NCBI GenBank assembly: GCA_039105265.1
Contig: JAPFFF010000039.1
Span: 1,116,001 to 1,180,000 of the forward strand
DNA length: 64,000 bases
Origin: Tritrichomonas musculus
Taxonomy: Eukaryota; Parabasalia; Tritrichomonadida; Tritrichomonadidae
Direction of reading: 5' to 3'
The position numbers and the translations under genes are program-made. A model generated the notes under the pieces. That model saw only the letters and a program-made list of their open reading frames with translations, was not told the DNA's origin and made no database searches. The first letter of the stretch is position 1, and every line of letters starts with the position of its first letter. Shown here in pieces: positions 19,704-31,189 of the stretch.

Positions 19704-21821
19704 TCAGATTGATAAAAAAGCTTTGATTTCTGAAATGTGTTTCTCAACACCATCAATCAATTTGAATTCTTTCTTCCTGATCATTTCAACAATCCATTCA
19801 AATGACGGACGTTCTTCTGGTTTCAATTCCCAGCACTTGTTGATCATTTCGCGTGACACGCCGTTCACGCATGATGGAATTGCTGCCTTCTTCCCCATCG
19901 CTGCCTCGACAATGTTGATTCGCGGCAGTTCGCCGCCCGTCAGGATGAAGAACGCAACAACGCCGAATGAGTAAACGTCAACCTTCTCGTCGTAGTGCGT
20001 GCTTTCCTGCAGAAGTTCGGGCGCCATGAATTTCAGAGTCCCGAGGCCAGCGGTTTTTGACTGCGCCTGGCCTGTCACGTCGGCAATGCACGAGACGCCA
20101 AAGTCTGTCAGCTTGACGTGCTTGCTGCCGTCAAGAAGGACGTTTTCCGGCTTCAAGTCGCGGTGAATCATTCCATGCGAGTGAACTTCCTTCATCGCTT
20201 CACTCAGCTCGTATATAACCGTCACTTTTTCGTTGTTCGAAAGATCGTTAACGACGTCTTTCAGGTTGAACGGGCAGTACTCAAGAAGAATGCACGGCGC
20301 ATGGCTGGCGTCACCAAAACTCAGCCCATACGCTTTGATGATGTTGCGGTGATGAAGACTGTTCATGATCTCGTACTCCTGGAGAAACCGCTTCATCGAT
20401 TCGTAACTTTTTCTTTGGAGTTCCGCATCGTCAATTTTCACCTTCTTTTTCAATTCATTCAATTCCGTTTCAAGAACCTTCAGAGCATAGATTTCTTGCC
20501 GGCAAACTTTCACGACTTCGGACTGACCGCCACGGCCAATCGTTCCAAGCCGTGTCAGATTCTCTATCGTGCCAACATCGTAGATTTGAAGTTCGCAATT
20601 TTCGCCTTTCTTTTCACTCCTGATGTTCGTTTGCTTTTCGTAGCCTTCAAGTCGCTTCTTCAGTGACGCAACTTCCTTCTTCAGCGACTCGTTTTCTTCT
20701 TTCAATTTCGCATTTTCAGTTGCAAGGTCAATTTCGCCCTTCTTCCCTGGTTCTGAGTTCGCAGTGAAGCGCGCGACCCGCCTGTTTGGACTCCTCGCTG
20801 CAAAATCGCCAATGAAAATGAACGATGAACCGTTTCCTGCAATGCAGAATGAACAACCGCCGGCGATCGTCGTTTCAACTGGCTCTGAAATATCAGGACC
20901 TGATTCATTGAGTGCCAGCTCACCAAGACCATTATCGCCACGAGCGAGGACTCTTCCTTCTTCTGTAATGAAAAATGAGTGACCGACTCCTCTGTAAGCA
21001 GAAGTGATTTTGTACTTCTTCAATGACGAAAATTTGCTGAAGTCAGTGCCTCTGTCACCTCCAAGAACAAAGATGCGGTGATCATCACTCACTGCAAGTC
21101 CACTATAACGTGCTCCCGATATCTGGCTGATTTTGATTCCTTCGAGTTCTTTGTGAGCTGCGAATGACAGTTTGCCTGATGCTATTTCTGAATAGAAAAC
21201 TTTGCCGCTTTCACCAAGTGCAAAGACACAATATTCCAATACGGCGATGCTGACGGCCTTCTCGCTCCCCGGGAGACGACTAGCTTCTGTTATTTTTGAT
21301 GCTGATGCGTTAATTCCAGATGGAATGTAAATGATTGAGCCTTCTGTGTCGATTGCTGCTGCATTATAATAACCGCCATAAAGTGCAATTGGATTCTTGT
21401 TTCCGATGTCGAGTATGACTGGGTACTCGCTCTCGATTTGGCTTGATGAATAGGCAAGATAATTTTTGTTCGTTCCTTTGATCGTAACAAGATAAAGTGT
21501 GTAATAAAACCCGCAAACAGCGGAAATTGGGATGCAGTGACGGTTCTTACTGTCTTTCAATTCATATTTCGTAAATTCGGTCAGTTCTTTTTTCGGAAGC
21601 GATCCACTGATTCGCCCATCTCTATTGTCACCAATTGCTAGTATTTCACCTGATAAAGTAATCATTACTGAATGATCGAAGCAACTTGAAAAAGAAGAAA
21701 CTGACGAAGCATCTACATCCAATGTGGAAGGTGGACTGTTACATGGAGTACCAAATGCACCTTTTTTGTTTGGCTTGATACAAAGTTGAAAATGATCATT
21801 GCAACCACAACTTTTAATCAT
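19704..21821 (-). CDS. RCC1-propeller protein kinase, copy A
   Basis: A 705-residue protein. Residues ~1-345 are RCC1-type propeller blades (repeated S/G-x-x-HS-x-x-I/L strands and GDN/GxNxxG loops). Residues ~365-395 form a coiled coil (ENAKLKEENESLKKEV). Residues ~415-690 are a complete protein kinase: GRGGQSEV loop, ALKVLE Lys, HRDLKPENVLL, DFG, MAPE, and DVYSFGV. All catalytic residues are present, so it should be active. There is no signal peptide or membrane segment, so it is probably a cytosolic kinase with a propeller as sensor. Compared with copy B at 37130 the kinase part is almost unchanged, but 25 propeller codons differ. The Cys-rich start MIKSCGCND is shared. The ligand is unknown. 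Confidence 0.9.
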   Translation of the reverse strand: MIKSCGCNDHFQLCIKPNKKGAFGTPCNSPPSTLDVDASSVSSFSSCFDHSVMITLSGEILAIGDNRDGRISGSLPKKELTEFTKYELKDSKNRHCIPISAVCGFYYTLYLVTIKGTNKNYLAYSSSQIESEYPVILDIGNKNPIALYGGYYNAAAIDTEGSIIYIPSGINASASKITEASRLPGSEKAVSIAVLEYCVFALGESGKVFYSEIASGKLSFAAHKELEGIKISQISGARYSGLAVSDDHRIFVLGGDRGTDFSKFSSLKKYKITSAYRGVGHSFFITEEGRVLARGDNGLGELALNESGPDISEPVETTIAGGCSFCIAGNGSSFIFIGDFAARSPNRRVARFTANSEPGKKGEIDLATENAKLKEENESLKKEVASLKKRLEGYEKQTNIRSEKKGENCELQIYDVGTIENLTRLGTIGRGGQSEVVKVCRQEIYALKVLETELNELKKKVKIDDAELQRKSYESMKRFLQEYEIMNSLHHRNIIKAYGLSFGDASHAPCILLEYCPFNLKDVVNDLSNNEKVTVIYELSEAMKEVHSHGMIHRDLKPENVLLDGSKHVKLTDFGVSCIADVTGQAQSKTAGLGTLKFMAPELLQESTHYDEKVDVYSFGVVAFFILTGGELPRINIVEAAMGKKAAIPSCVNGVSREMINKCWELKPEERPSFEWIVEMIRKKEFKLIDGVEKHISEIKAFLSI

Positions 21822-22199
21822 TTTTATAAAATAAAAATTTTCATAGAAAAAGTTATTTCAAAAAATTCAAGTTGTTATCAATTTATTATTTTTAAATAGT
21901 TTACTTTTCTCAAAAAATAAAAAAAATAAAATTTTACATAAATAATTTTATCTATACACAAGAATATAAATGAATGCTGTACTCACAATATTTAAAAATT
22001 TTAACTGGATATTGTTTTGTTTAAATAATATATATACATATCATTGAAATACTTTTTTTATATTTATCAGAATTAGAATTAATTATATCATTATAAATTT
22101 GATTTATGTCTTCTTCTGATGGAAACATGCTTTTAATTTTATTATTCGATTTATTCAGAAAGACATAAGTATTTTGTCTCTCATTGATTCATCATTTCT

Positions 22200-22664
22200 T
22201 CTCTGGTCTCGAATCTGATAATTCTGGAATGTCAACAGGAGGTGGTGAATCGATATCAAATGTTCAATCAATCAATCCTGATTCATTTTCTATAAATTCT
22301 TCTTCTTAATTTTCTTCGGACTCATCTTTCATGTCTTCTTCAAAATATTGACCTTTATAATTCACCTTCAACACCATAAACATAAACATTAGCATCATCT
22401 CCAAATGTTCCTTCGTTTTGTACAAACTCCTCTTTATCATAATTATCATCTTAATCATAATGAAAATATTTTTCTTGATGATTGCGAAAAATTTGATCGT
22501 CATGGTCAATTTATTGATCAAAAAATGAATACAAAACCTTATTGAAACCGTTAAGAAACTTCGAGTTTGTCTTACAGTAATAAGAATAACCATATTCTGC
22601 TTCTTTCAAATCATTCGCTTCCTTCGCACTTGACAATCTAATCTTCATCTTCATTGTCTTCATT
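22200..22664 (-). pseudogene. decayed acidic/Asn-rich gene upstream of copy A
   Basis: On the minus strand short frames in different phases correspond to the better preserved right-arm relic at 36118-36890 (segments like DLKEAEYGYSYYC and EEFVQNEGTFGDDANVYVYGVEG). Several frame breaks and a deletion exist. The family is not recognised. It is close behind the RCC1-kinase in both arms, so it was part of the duplicated unit. Confidence 0.5.
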
Positions 22665-22699
22665 TTGTAAAACAACAGAAACGAATGGAAATTATGATG

Positions 22700-23030
22700 A
22701 AATTTTTTTTTGTCGAGGAGACATCTTAGAAATCACAATTCAATCATTTATCAAAACTACTGGATCGTTTTCATTTGAATCCTGCGCCCAACTTCAACGA
22801 ATTAATATTTCATCAAATTCAGAACTTCAAACAATTGAAAAGCATGCATTCAAATGGCCATCAATTACTAGCATCTTTATTCTTCCTCACAAAAATATCT
22901 TGATTAGCAATTTATAGTTGCAAACAACTTCAACGAATTGATATTCCATCAAATTCAGAACTTCAAACAATTGAAAAAGAAGCATTTTCTTTTTCATCAA
23001 TTGAGAGCATTATAACTTTTTGAATATTTT
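22700..23030 (+). pseudogene. BspA-like leucine-rich repeat fragment
   Basis: Two and a half TpLRR/BspA units in two frames: FSFESCAQLQRINISSNSEL then QTIEKHAFKWPSITSIFI, and after a frame break CKQLQRIDIPSNSEL then QTIEKEAFSFSSIESI. BspA-like surface proteins are a very large family in trichomonads and mediate adhesion. Only this fragment remains, with no start, signal peptide or membrane anchor. Confidence 0.75.
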
Positions 23031-23514
23031 TTTATTCAATTTTCCGGACGATTCAAATATGAATAAACTTTTCAAATATTGAATTGATTATTTTTAAAAT
23101 TCAATGAATTGAATAGTACGATAAAGTCCGAAAATTTGCGTACAAGTTTACTTGCTTAATTAATCGTAATTTTATAGTTCAAATAGCTTCCTAGATCATA
23201 CAGCAATTCACGGAACTTTATTTACCTTCACACAGCACCCGTGGTGATCACAAGTGTGCATATTCCTGAAAAATTATGAAAAAATAATAAAAATTTATAT
23301 CAAAATAAACAAATAGTTATAATTTTTGGTTAAGATTTAAATTTACGATTTTTTTGGTTAATTTTCTTAACAGAGTAAGTCAAATTTCTATTCATGGATG
23401 GAATATCCATTCAAAAAGTATGGAATAAAAAAATTGATTGTCACAACCAAAATATCCTATGATGTTTTTTCATCTTGCATAATATGATTCAAACCAAATA
23501 GGTGAGTATTTTTT

Positions 23515-24520
23515 TCAAATGAATAAATGATAATTAATTTTGGTAATGAACCATAAAGAGTCATTGTTTGGTGGTGGACTGCTGCCTATCAAAACGACGC
23601 TGATGGAGTCTCCTGCAATGCAGAATGCAGCACCGCTAGTGATCGTCATTTTCCTTGGTGAATAAACTTCTTCGCCTGGGCCACTGCTGAGGAGGAGCTG
23701 GCCAAACACACTAGAACAGCAAGAAAGGATATTACCTTCTCGTGTCTCAAAAAGTGAATGACCACTTCTCGTGCCCTGGTTTCGTATCCTACAAGTGATG
23801 AAAATCTCGGTCACTGTAGAAACCGATTCTGTTTCTTCGCTAAGGCAGAGTTTGCCATTGTAATTTGGTCCACGTCCAAAAGACGCGACTTTCCTTGCTG
23901 ACAGGCAGGAAGTTGCTCGCCTGTGCCTGACACACAGACAACTTCTTGAAAAGTTGAGGACGCTGCTTTCTTTTTCGATCAGTGAAGTGAAAACTCGACC
24001 GTTTGAGCTCAAAACAACGACCAAGTCATTGCAGCAGGCGACATTCGATGTTTTCTGGCCGTCTAGAAGAGAAACCGAAGCTAATTGGTGAATTAGGTGT
24101 ATTTTTTGACTGAATTATAGTTGATGAAGATGACTTCACTTTCACTGCGGATAGCTGCTGAATGTGAAAAACCGCCGAAAAGTGACACTGAATGATGATT
24201 ACCGATATCAAGAAAAACTTGGGCCACCTTTCTTTATTTCGCAATCGCCCAGCACGAGATGTCTTTCATTACCGCTGTTTTTTGAAATCATGTAAAGTGT
24301 GCCACATTTCATAGCAAACTGCCGAAATCAAGGCGAGCTGGCGGTTCCTGCCGTCTTTTGTATCAAGAATCAGTGAAATCATCGATGATCGTTTTCTGAA
24401 GAGTGGCGCTGATTCGGCCATCCTACTTGTTGCCAACTCCCTTCAGCGAATCATCACTCGTGACCAGCACTGTATGAGCTGAGTGAAGAAGGACAACTTC
24501 ACTGGAGGTGAGATGATTTG
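23515..24520 (-). pseudogene. third RCC1-propeller relic
   Basis: Pieces in several frames align with the propeller of the RCC1-kinases: DGRISATLQK (cf. DGRISGSLPK), DIGNHHSVSLFGGFSHSAAI (cf. IGNKNPIALYGGYYNAAAI), SGHSLFETREGNIL (cf. GHSFFITEEGRVL), then SSGPGEEVYSPRKMTITSGA and AFCIAGDSISVVLIGS. Several stops and frame breaks are present, and no kinase half follows. It is a more diverged paralogue than the two intact copies. It carries its own residues at the positions that differ between those copies. Confidence 0.75.
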
Positions 24521-25256
24521 AATACCATCTTCATCATGATTGTTCGGGTTTTCACCAAGTTCATTGTGTTCATCATATCCACCAATGATGATGCTTTCCA
24601 GGCAGCACTCTCTTTTCTTATTCTCATTCTCTTGATGATGACGCTTCTGTTTTCGTTGACACTTTCTGACAAAGATTCTGTCACAGCTGCCAGCTCATGT
24701 CGTTGAAATCAAAAACTGAAACAAACTCTAAAAAATTTAGTTTCACTCAGACTGACAAATTCAATCTCCTTCAAAAAACAAAATGTCTTCAAACTTCATC
24801 TACGTCTTTTGTGAATTTTAATGATTTATGAAATGATGTCAAACAGACTGTCTTCTCTTTCGATTTGCAAGTCTTTGTGTGAAATGATCTTGTACTGAAT
24901 CTTGCGTGTAGAAGTGACTTGCAATGAATGAAATAGCCGTTGAATAATCATTCATTTCATTATACTCTGAAAATAGATATAAACACTCAATGTTCTTCAT
25001 CATCACTGAAAGTACAAGTACATATGCATGATTCACTGGAGCTGGTTTCACGAATGATCTTGTTGGATTTGCTAATATCAATGCGCGAATAAAATTGAAG
25101 AAAAGAATAGAAAAATTCTATTTTTTACAATAATAAACATCCTGATAATATCGATGTTATCATACTTAATCTTGAATAAAAAAATATTATGAATATGATC
25201 TTTGATTTTTCAAATATTTAATATAAGTTAATTATCATGACTAAAATGGAGTATAA
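24521..25256. other. region with weak coding traces
   Basis: Base composition is higher in G/C than true spacer up to about 25080, and short frames occur on both strands, but I recognise no family. Part may be the 5' end of the RCC1 relic; the rest is unexplained. Confidence 0.35.
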
Positions 25257-28200
25257 TTATTTTCCAAATTTTGCATTATAAGGAATATCATCTGCTTCAT
25301 TTGCTCTAGGAGCAGAAAAATAAATTGCCTGTGATGAATTGTAATAAGCTTGAGAAAGATTATATGGAGATTGAACAGCATTCACATTCGATTGGACGAT
25401 ATTTTCATCTGGTTGATTATTGACATCAATATTATGATCAATGTTTTCACTTTGTAATTCGTTATCAGTGCTTTCGTGATCAGAAAAATTGTCGTTTTGA
25501 ACTTTCTTACTTTTATATCGTAAAATCAAAAATACAACAACAACGGCAATGATAACAACTGCAACCGAAACTAATGATACAGAGAGTGCCATGACATTAA
25601 TTTTCTTTTTTGGTTCCTCGTTCATTTGCTCCAGTATTTCGATTCATTAACGACATAATTCCATTGTATGAATCAACTGTGAACAAATTATTAACAATTT
25701 CGTAATCTTTCGCCTTTAATAAATCATTTTCAAAATACGCTGATGCTTCATATTCGTTGTATTTTGATTCTTTTGTTGATGAAACATTTGAAAGGAAAGA
25801 AATGAAATTATATCCATTTTTTTCATCATTTGCAACTCCAATTTCTGCTTCATCATTGCCAATGACCATGAAATGTTGATGAGGCAAAAAATTGTTAATA
25901 TGGAGCGTTGAATAAATTGGAAACGTGAACCATAAGAAAAGACTTGTGTTGCTTTGAAGTATATGATTATATTTTTTTTGAATCATTTTCTGGTCCTTTG
26001 ATAATGATGGTTTCAGATGGATCAGAAGAAATGTAAATGCTTTCACATGTTTTGATTAGTTCACCAGCATTGATTTTATGCAAAATAACAAAAGAATAAA
26101 CAAATTGATTGTTTCTTGAAGCTCCGTGTGAATTTATTCTTTCAACTGTCATGAATCCATTGGACATGCCAAAATAAACAATTTTACTTGATGAATATTG
26201 GTTGATTTTATTATCAATTCCATGTCGTCTATAATCATAAAATCTGGCTTCAAATCCGGCCATGTAATGAATGAAAAAAATCGTGGATTTTGGGCATGAA
26301 AAAGGCAATGTCCTGATTCTTTCCATGTCAAAATATCCATGATTATTAGTTTCATTTAGTTCTATTTCAACATTTTGATAATAATCAACTGCGCTAGTAA
26401 TGCTTCGTGATGGAGTTGGTGTTTTTGAAGGAGAAACAATGATATCGTCTCCTTTTTCAATGTATTTGTATTTGTTATCACCAGATGAGTGAATTGCAAA
26501 TTCATCTTTAATTCCAAAATCATAATAAACCAGTCCTTGCTGTTCTGAAGAACTTTCTGAATTTAGAAAAGCCACAATTCCTGTTGATTCTATCGTGTTA
26601 TAATCAAGTTTAATGAATGAGTAATAACTTGACCCATAATTGTAGTAATAAAGAATGTTTTCACTATATTTGTAATTCTGAATTGATGAATGTTTTGAAG
26701 CTTTTTGATTGTATGAGTTTACAACTTCAATGTTCATATTACTACCAACGTAGTATGAAGAAACTGCTGGGAAAATGCAAACTACATCATCATTTTCAAT
26801 ATAAATTTCTTGATATTTGTTATTCGGTTTGATGTTGATACCAAATTTACTTGGAATGTCATTGAAAACGACGACTCGGGTGCAATTATTTTGTTTTTCT
26901 GAATTTTCTTCATAGTTTTCAATAGGAATTGATCGTATGCATAGTTGAAAATCGGTTTCATCTGTCATTTTGTTTTTCCAAATCATCATTTGAATTTTGC
27001 TTTCTCCAGATTTAGGAATATAAAATGACGTCCGATTGTTTTCAATATCAATTTTATTGTCGACCAAATTGTCATTCAAAACTTCACCACTCCATCCTTC
27101 CTTTGGCCAAATATGGACTAAATTTGATGCCGTAATCAAATACGAAAATTCGTTATCAAATGTGATGCTTGTGTATGCTAATGATGCGATATGAGTGAGA
27201 TAAACTCCATGCTTTTTTGATATACAAACGTTTTGGTTCAAATTCATGGCTGCCTGTTTTTTGAAGAACGAATGTCCATCATTTTCATAAATGGCGTCAT
27301 TTGCATTATCATTCAAAAAAGTATTGAAAGAACATTTTGCATTTTTTCTTGATGTATGCAATGAATGGACCATTTATAACCTTTCCAGTTTCAACTTCGA
27401 TCTTTGTCATTTTGCTAATTTCGATTTTTTTTATTGTTACGTCAACAGTGAACTCAACTAAAGTCGATGTATTTGCAACGCTTGCCATGAAATATGCGTA
27501 ATCTTTGTCGTTTGTGTAATTGTCTTTTTTATCATCAATTCCGATTGAAAGATATTCGTGTGGCGATGTACTGATTATGTAGCTTGTATCATACGAATCT
27601 TGCAAATAATTGTAAACGATGATTTTAACATTCATATCGTTTGGATCTACAAAATCGTATGTTCCAGACTGGTGAATAATTTGTGCATGCGTTGTTGGGA
27701 ATATCAAAATTGTATGGTTTACATTTAACTCAATTTTGTTATAAACCGAAAAATCAAATTCAACTATTCCTTCAGAAAGATCTTTTGAAATTGATGTGAT
27801 TCGAACGACGTATTAAAATGCGAGTTTCATTGAAGCTCTTTTTCCTTGAATACAGACCGATAATCTGTGTGATAGTTTACATTTGTGTAATTTGGCTTTA
27901 GGTCGAATTTTTGCGTAAGAAGTTGAAAAAACCGTTAATGATTCACTTTTTCAATTAGAATCAATTTTGAGAATGAATGAAGCCAAAATAATTGACCTGC
28001 ATATAATTTACAGTTCACAAAATTGATTTGGCTTTCGTTGTAGCTGTGGAATGGAAATGCATAATAAATCGGATGTTCTATAAAGAAATCAATGATGTTC
28101 ATTGTTGCGATGTCTTGTCTTATGTAGCACATTGTGTAATTGTATGAGATAAACCACAAAAGATGGTTTTCTGAAAATGATGAATTGTAATCGTATGATT

Positions 28201-28635
28201 TGCCTTGTATATAATCATATGATATTTGAAATTCCTCGTATGGATTGGTTGATATTATAATTTCATCGTAATTTTTGTTGATTTTACTAAGTACTAATGT
28301 CTGAAAAATGAATTGTATATTATCATTGGTGGATTTTACATTGAGATATCCAGCACTTTTGTAATAAATGAGTCGATCTTGAATACTTGGTAATAATTGT
28401 TGTGGTAATGTGCGAATTTCATCGCCTTCTTTGTATGATATTGTCCATTATATCATGAAAGTGATGATATAAAGATTAACGTGTCGCAAGGTACTTCAAT
28501 GATTAATTCATCATTTATATTATCAAGTTGAAAAGAATAATCGCCGAAATTAAAAACTGAAAATGTTTGTATATTTTTAGGAATATATTCGCTAAAAATT
28601 TTAATCGAAAAAAGTGAAATTAGCAAAAGATACAT
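25257..28635 (-). pseudogene. large type I membrane protein, frame-broken
   Basis: Reading 28635 to 25257. A signal peptide (MYLLLISLFSIKIFS), ~1000 residues of beta-rich ectodomain (tyrosine/asparagine-rich, e.g. SSKIVYFGMSNGFM and FVYSFVILHKINAGEL), then a single transmembrane helix (VMALSVSLVSVAVVIIAVVVVFLILRY, given here only as a landmark near 25550) and a ~85-residue acidic cytoplasmic tail ending near YNAKFGK. The frame changes at about 27340, 25975 and 25610, and further breaks lie between 27710 and 28450. The three downstream changes fall at or beside A6-A8 runs on the coding strand, so some may be assembly errors. The family is unrecognised; by plan it is a surface protein. Confidence 0.6.
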
Positions 28636-28638
28636 CCA

Positions 28639-28647
28639 AATAAATGA
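28639..28647 (-). promoter_or_regulatory. putative initiator TCATTTATT
   Basis: TCATTTATT precedes the ATG of the signal peptide by three bases on the minus strand, matching the TCA-Y-T-W-Y core of trichomonad initiators. It supports 28635 as the original start. Confidence 0.4.
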
Positions 28648-28701
28648 TTCTTCAATAAACTTATAGTGTTCCAAAAAAAGATTGATAGGAATTATATTCA
28701 A

Positions 28702-30249
28702 TACCTGATCTCACTATTCAATTTCAAATTTTTTGTTTTTGAAAAATATTTTACATTCTCAGAAAAAAATACGGTTTAAATCAATCTTTTTTTGGCAATT
28801 CAAAAAGTGGTTTTTTTATTAAAATCGAAACTAATTTCTCCTGTGAATTATGCAACCTTTTCCTTCCAGATCCAAGTTTTAAAGCACATTTCTTCCTTGT
28901 GCAGTTGTTTGCTTCATTTTAACTATTTATATTGAAAAATAAAGAAATTCTGTTTGTATGTTTAGCTCGGATTTTTCCAGAAAAGTAATTCACCACTACA
29001 CTTACATAATACTTGGTATGAATCCTAAGTTTCTGAGGTATTCTTTGTTGATTTTTGAACGATATTTTTCCTTGAATCTATTTTGTAGCTGCTTTCATGC
29101 AATTGACACTCTCTGGTCGTTTTTATGTCGTTTGAGTTAATATTCCTCGTCTTAAATTGTATCTACGGTTGATATTTTTTTGAAGAACATCCGTTTCAAT
29201 GCCGATATTTTTTTCTCAAAAATAGAGGGTGGGCATCCTTTCTTTATAGATAAAACTCCATAATTATTAAGCATAAAATAATTATGTTTTAATATTATAT
29301 TTTGTTATCATAATTAAGTATGTTTGCAACTAAAAATTTAATATTTTACTATAAAAACAATAATATATTTGTATTTTTTTCTAATTGAATAACCAAAATT
29401 TTAAAATCATTTTATCTGTATGGATATTTATGTTATTATCTTAAAATGATTACATTATAGGTTATTATTAGGTTTTATTTCTATATATATATAATAGAAT
29501 AAGATATAATTTTATTTTATCGATAATTATAAATCATAAATTTTTATTATTCAAATTAGATTTTATTTTTAATTTAAAAAGTTGTGTTTTCAGTTGAATT
29601 GAGAAATAAAAAATTTACTATTGATACATTTTAAATTATAAATATAACAAAATTGGTAGTTGTAAATTAAAAAATAAATAATAATATATATTTATCCTTA
29701 TTTATATTATAAATGATAGGTATAGCTTTTGAAATCTATCTGCCAATTTCTCAAGATTTTGCAAACAATTTACATGATAAATAATGATTTGGACCAATCA
29801 TAAATAAAAACTTGAAAAAAATCAAACAATTTATTATGGATATTTATCATTAGGACATTACAAATGACTTATCGATCAATAAAAAAATTTAAAATATGCA
29901 TTTTTTAAAAATCAGCAAATATTTCGAATCTTTTAAAATATAAATATTTATTAATTTTGTTTTTATTAATTAAATGTTATTTTTAATTATTTAAAAAATT
30001 CGTGATCTTATTCAATATAGACATAGATAAATGAATAATGTGTTAAAATTTTATAAGATTTTATGAGTATTCAATTGGTTGACCACCCTCTTCAAAAATG
30101 AAATTTTATTGAATTGGAAAAGAAAATTCTGAGAATTAGAAAATTCTCTCAATTATTATTGAATGATCTAATTGAGAAAAAATTCTCAATTTTTGGTATG
30201 TAGTTCGTTATTTTCTCTCAATTTTCCTATCAATCTTTTTTTGGACGAC
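28702..30249. other. intergenic, AT-rich
   Basis: About 1.5 kb. The part at 28830-29160 has mixed composition and could be an old gene trace on either strand, but no family is visible. The rest is A/T-rich spacer, including paired GAGAATT/AATTCTC motifs around 30130-30220. Confidence 0.45.
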
Positions 30250-30869
30250 TATAAAGTCGGATTCAATTAGCTTGGGACAAACTTTTTAAATTACCATAGA
30301 AATCCATTCAAAAGAGTCCCAAGCTGCATGCAAGAAATTCAGAGATACTCAGAAAATGAAAAAGTGTCAAGCTCAAATAAAACGAAAATTTAAAAAGAAA
30401 ACTTTAGAAGAAATCTTTTTATTGAGACCTAAAAGATAAAATTGAAAGTGGATAGGGATAGTTCTATGACTTTTTCTATGAAAACTCGTCTGGATAGTAA
30501 AACCTAGCATTAATCTTATTTACTAGGCTTTAAATAGTCAATGACCACTTTTTGGCAACCGGTCACTTGGAGCTATAAAATGCTTTAATACTGGTCATTT
30601 CCAACCTAAAATGACCACCAATATAAAGCCTAGCTTATTTATAATAATTCAGGAAATTTCTATCTGGAGCATAAATATCTATTCTCGAGATGTTTTAAAG
30701 TGGTGATTCTTTTTTTAAAATGCTTTTTTTGCGTATGATTTATTCATATTGCTCTTCTTGGCTTAAAATAAATGAGATTTTATTAGTATTCAATTGAAAA
30801 TTTTGTTTTTTAACTTTTATCAGAATTTTTTTGAGAGAATGTCCTAAGCATTTTGAATCCGACTTTATA
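30250..30869. mobile_element. 620-bp inverted-repeat element
   Basis: Perfect 17-base inverted repeats (TATAAAGTCGGATTCAA at 30250-30266, complement at 30853-30869) bracket 586 bp with no coding capacity. The outermost bases are TA on both sides, which would suit a TA-targeting (mariner-type) non-autonomous element, but that is inference. The interior holds another inverted pair around CTAGGCTTT near 30523 and 30625. Confidence 0.5.
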
Positions 30870-31189
30870 ACTTATAAAGTTTATAAGTTTCTTAGAATTA
30901 TTTACGTTATAAATGGAGATTTTATCCAAATATCTTATGAGATTATTTATAAAAATAATTTTTTATATCAAAATTAATATTAAATATTATTTAATAAATT
31001 AAATATTAAATATGAATTCTCAACTATAAAATTCCTATTGAATATGAGTAAAATTATATATATAAAAAGCATAGGAAAGAGATATAGGTTTTTTTGTTAT
31101 CAATATTTTTACAAATTCATTTATCAGTATTTTATATACTACTTCCTACTTTTTTCATGATGAGATTTGAAAATATTAATTGATAACTT

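Larger units (their letters stand above)
18965..22664 (+). repeat. inverted duplication, left arm
   Basis: This segment is the reverse complement of 36118-40200. It includes the 3' third of the coiled-coil gene, the intergenic DNA and a whole RCC1-kinase gene with its upstream region. By hand comparison non-coding parts differ at roughly one to two bases per hundred plus a few indels. The left arm lacks ~54 bp (near 22115) and ~120 bp (near 22607) that the right arm has. Confidence 0.9.

Noticed and set aside
20118-20666. 182-codon frame antisense to RCC1-kinase copy A
   Set aside because: Antisense shadow of a well-supported kinase; the copy B equivalent is shorter and has no motif.
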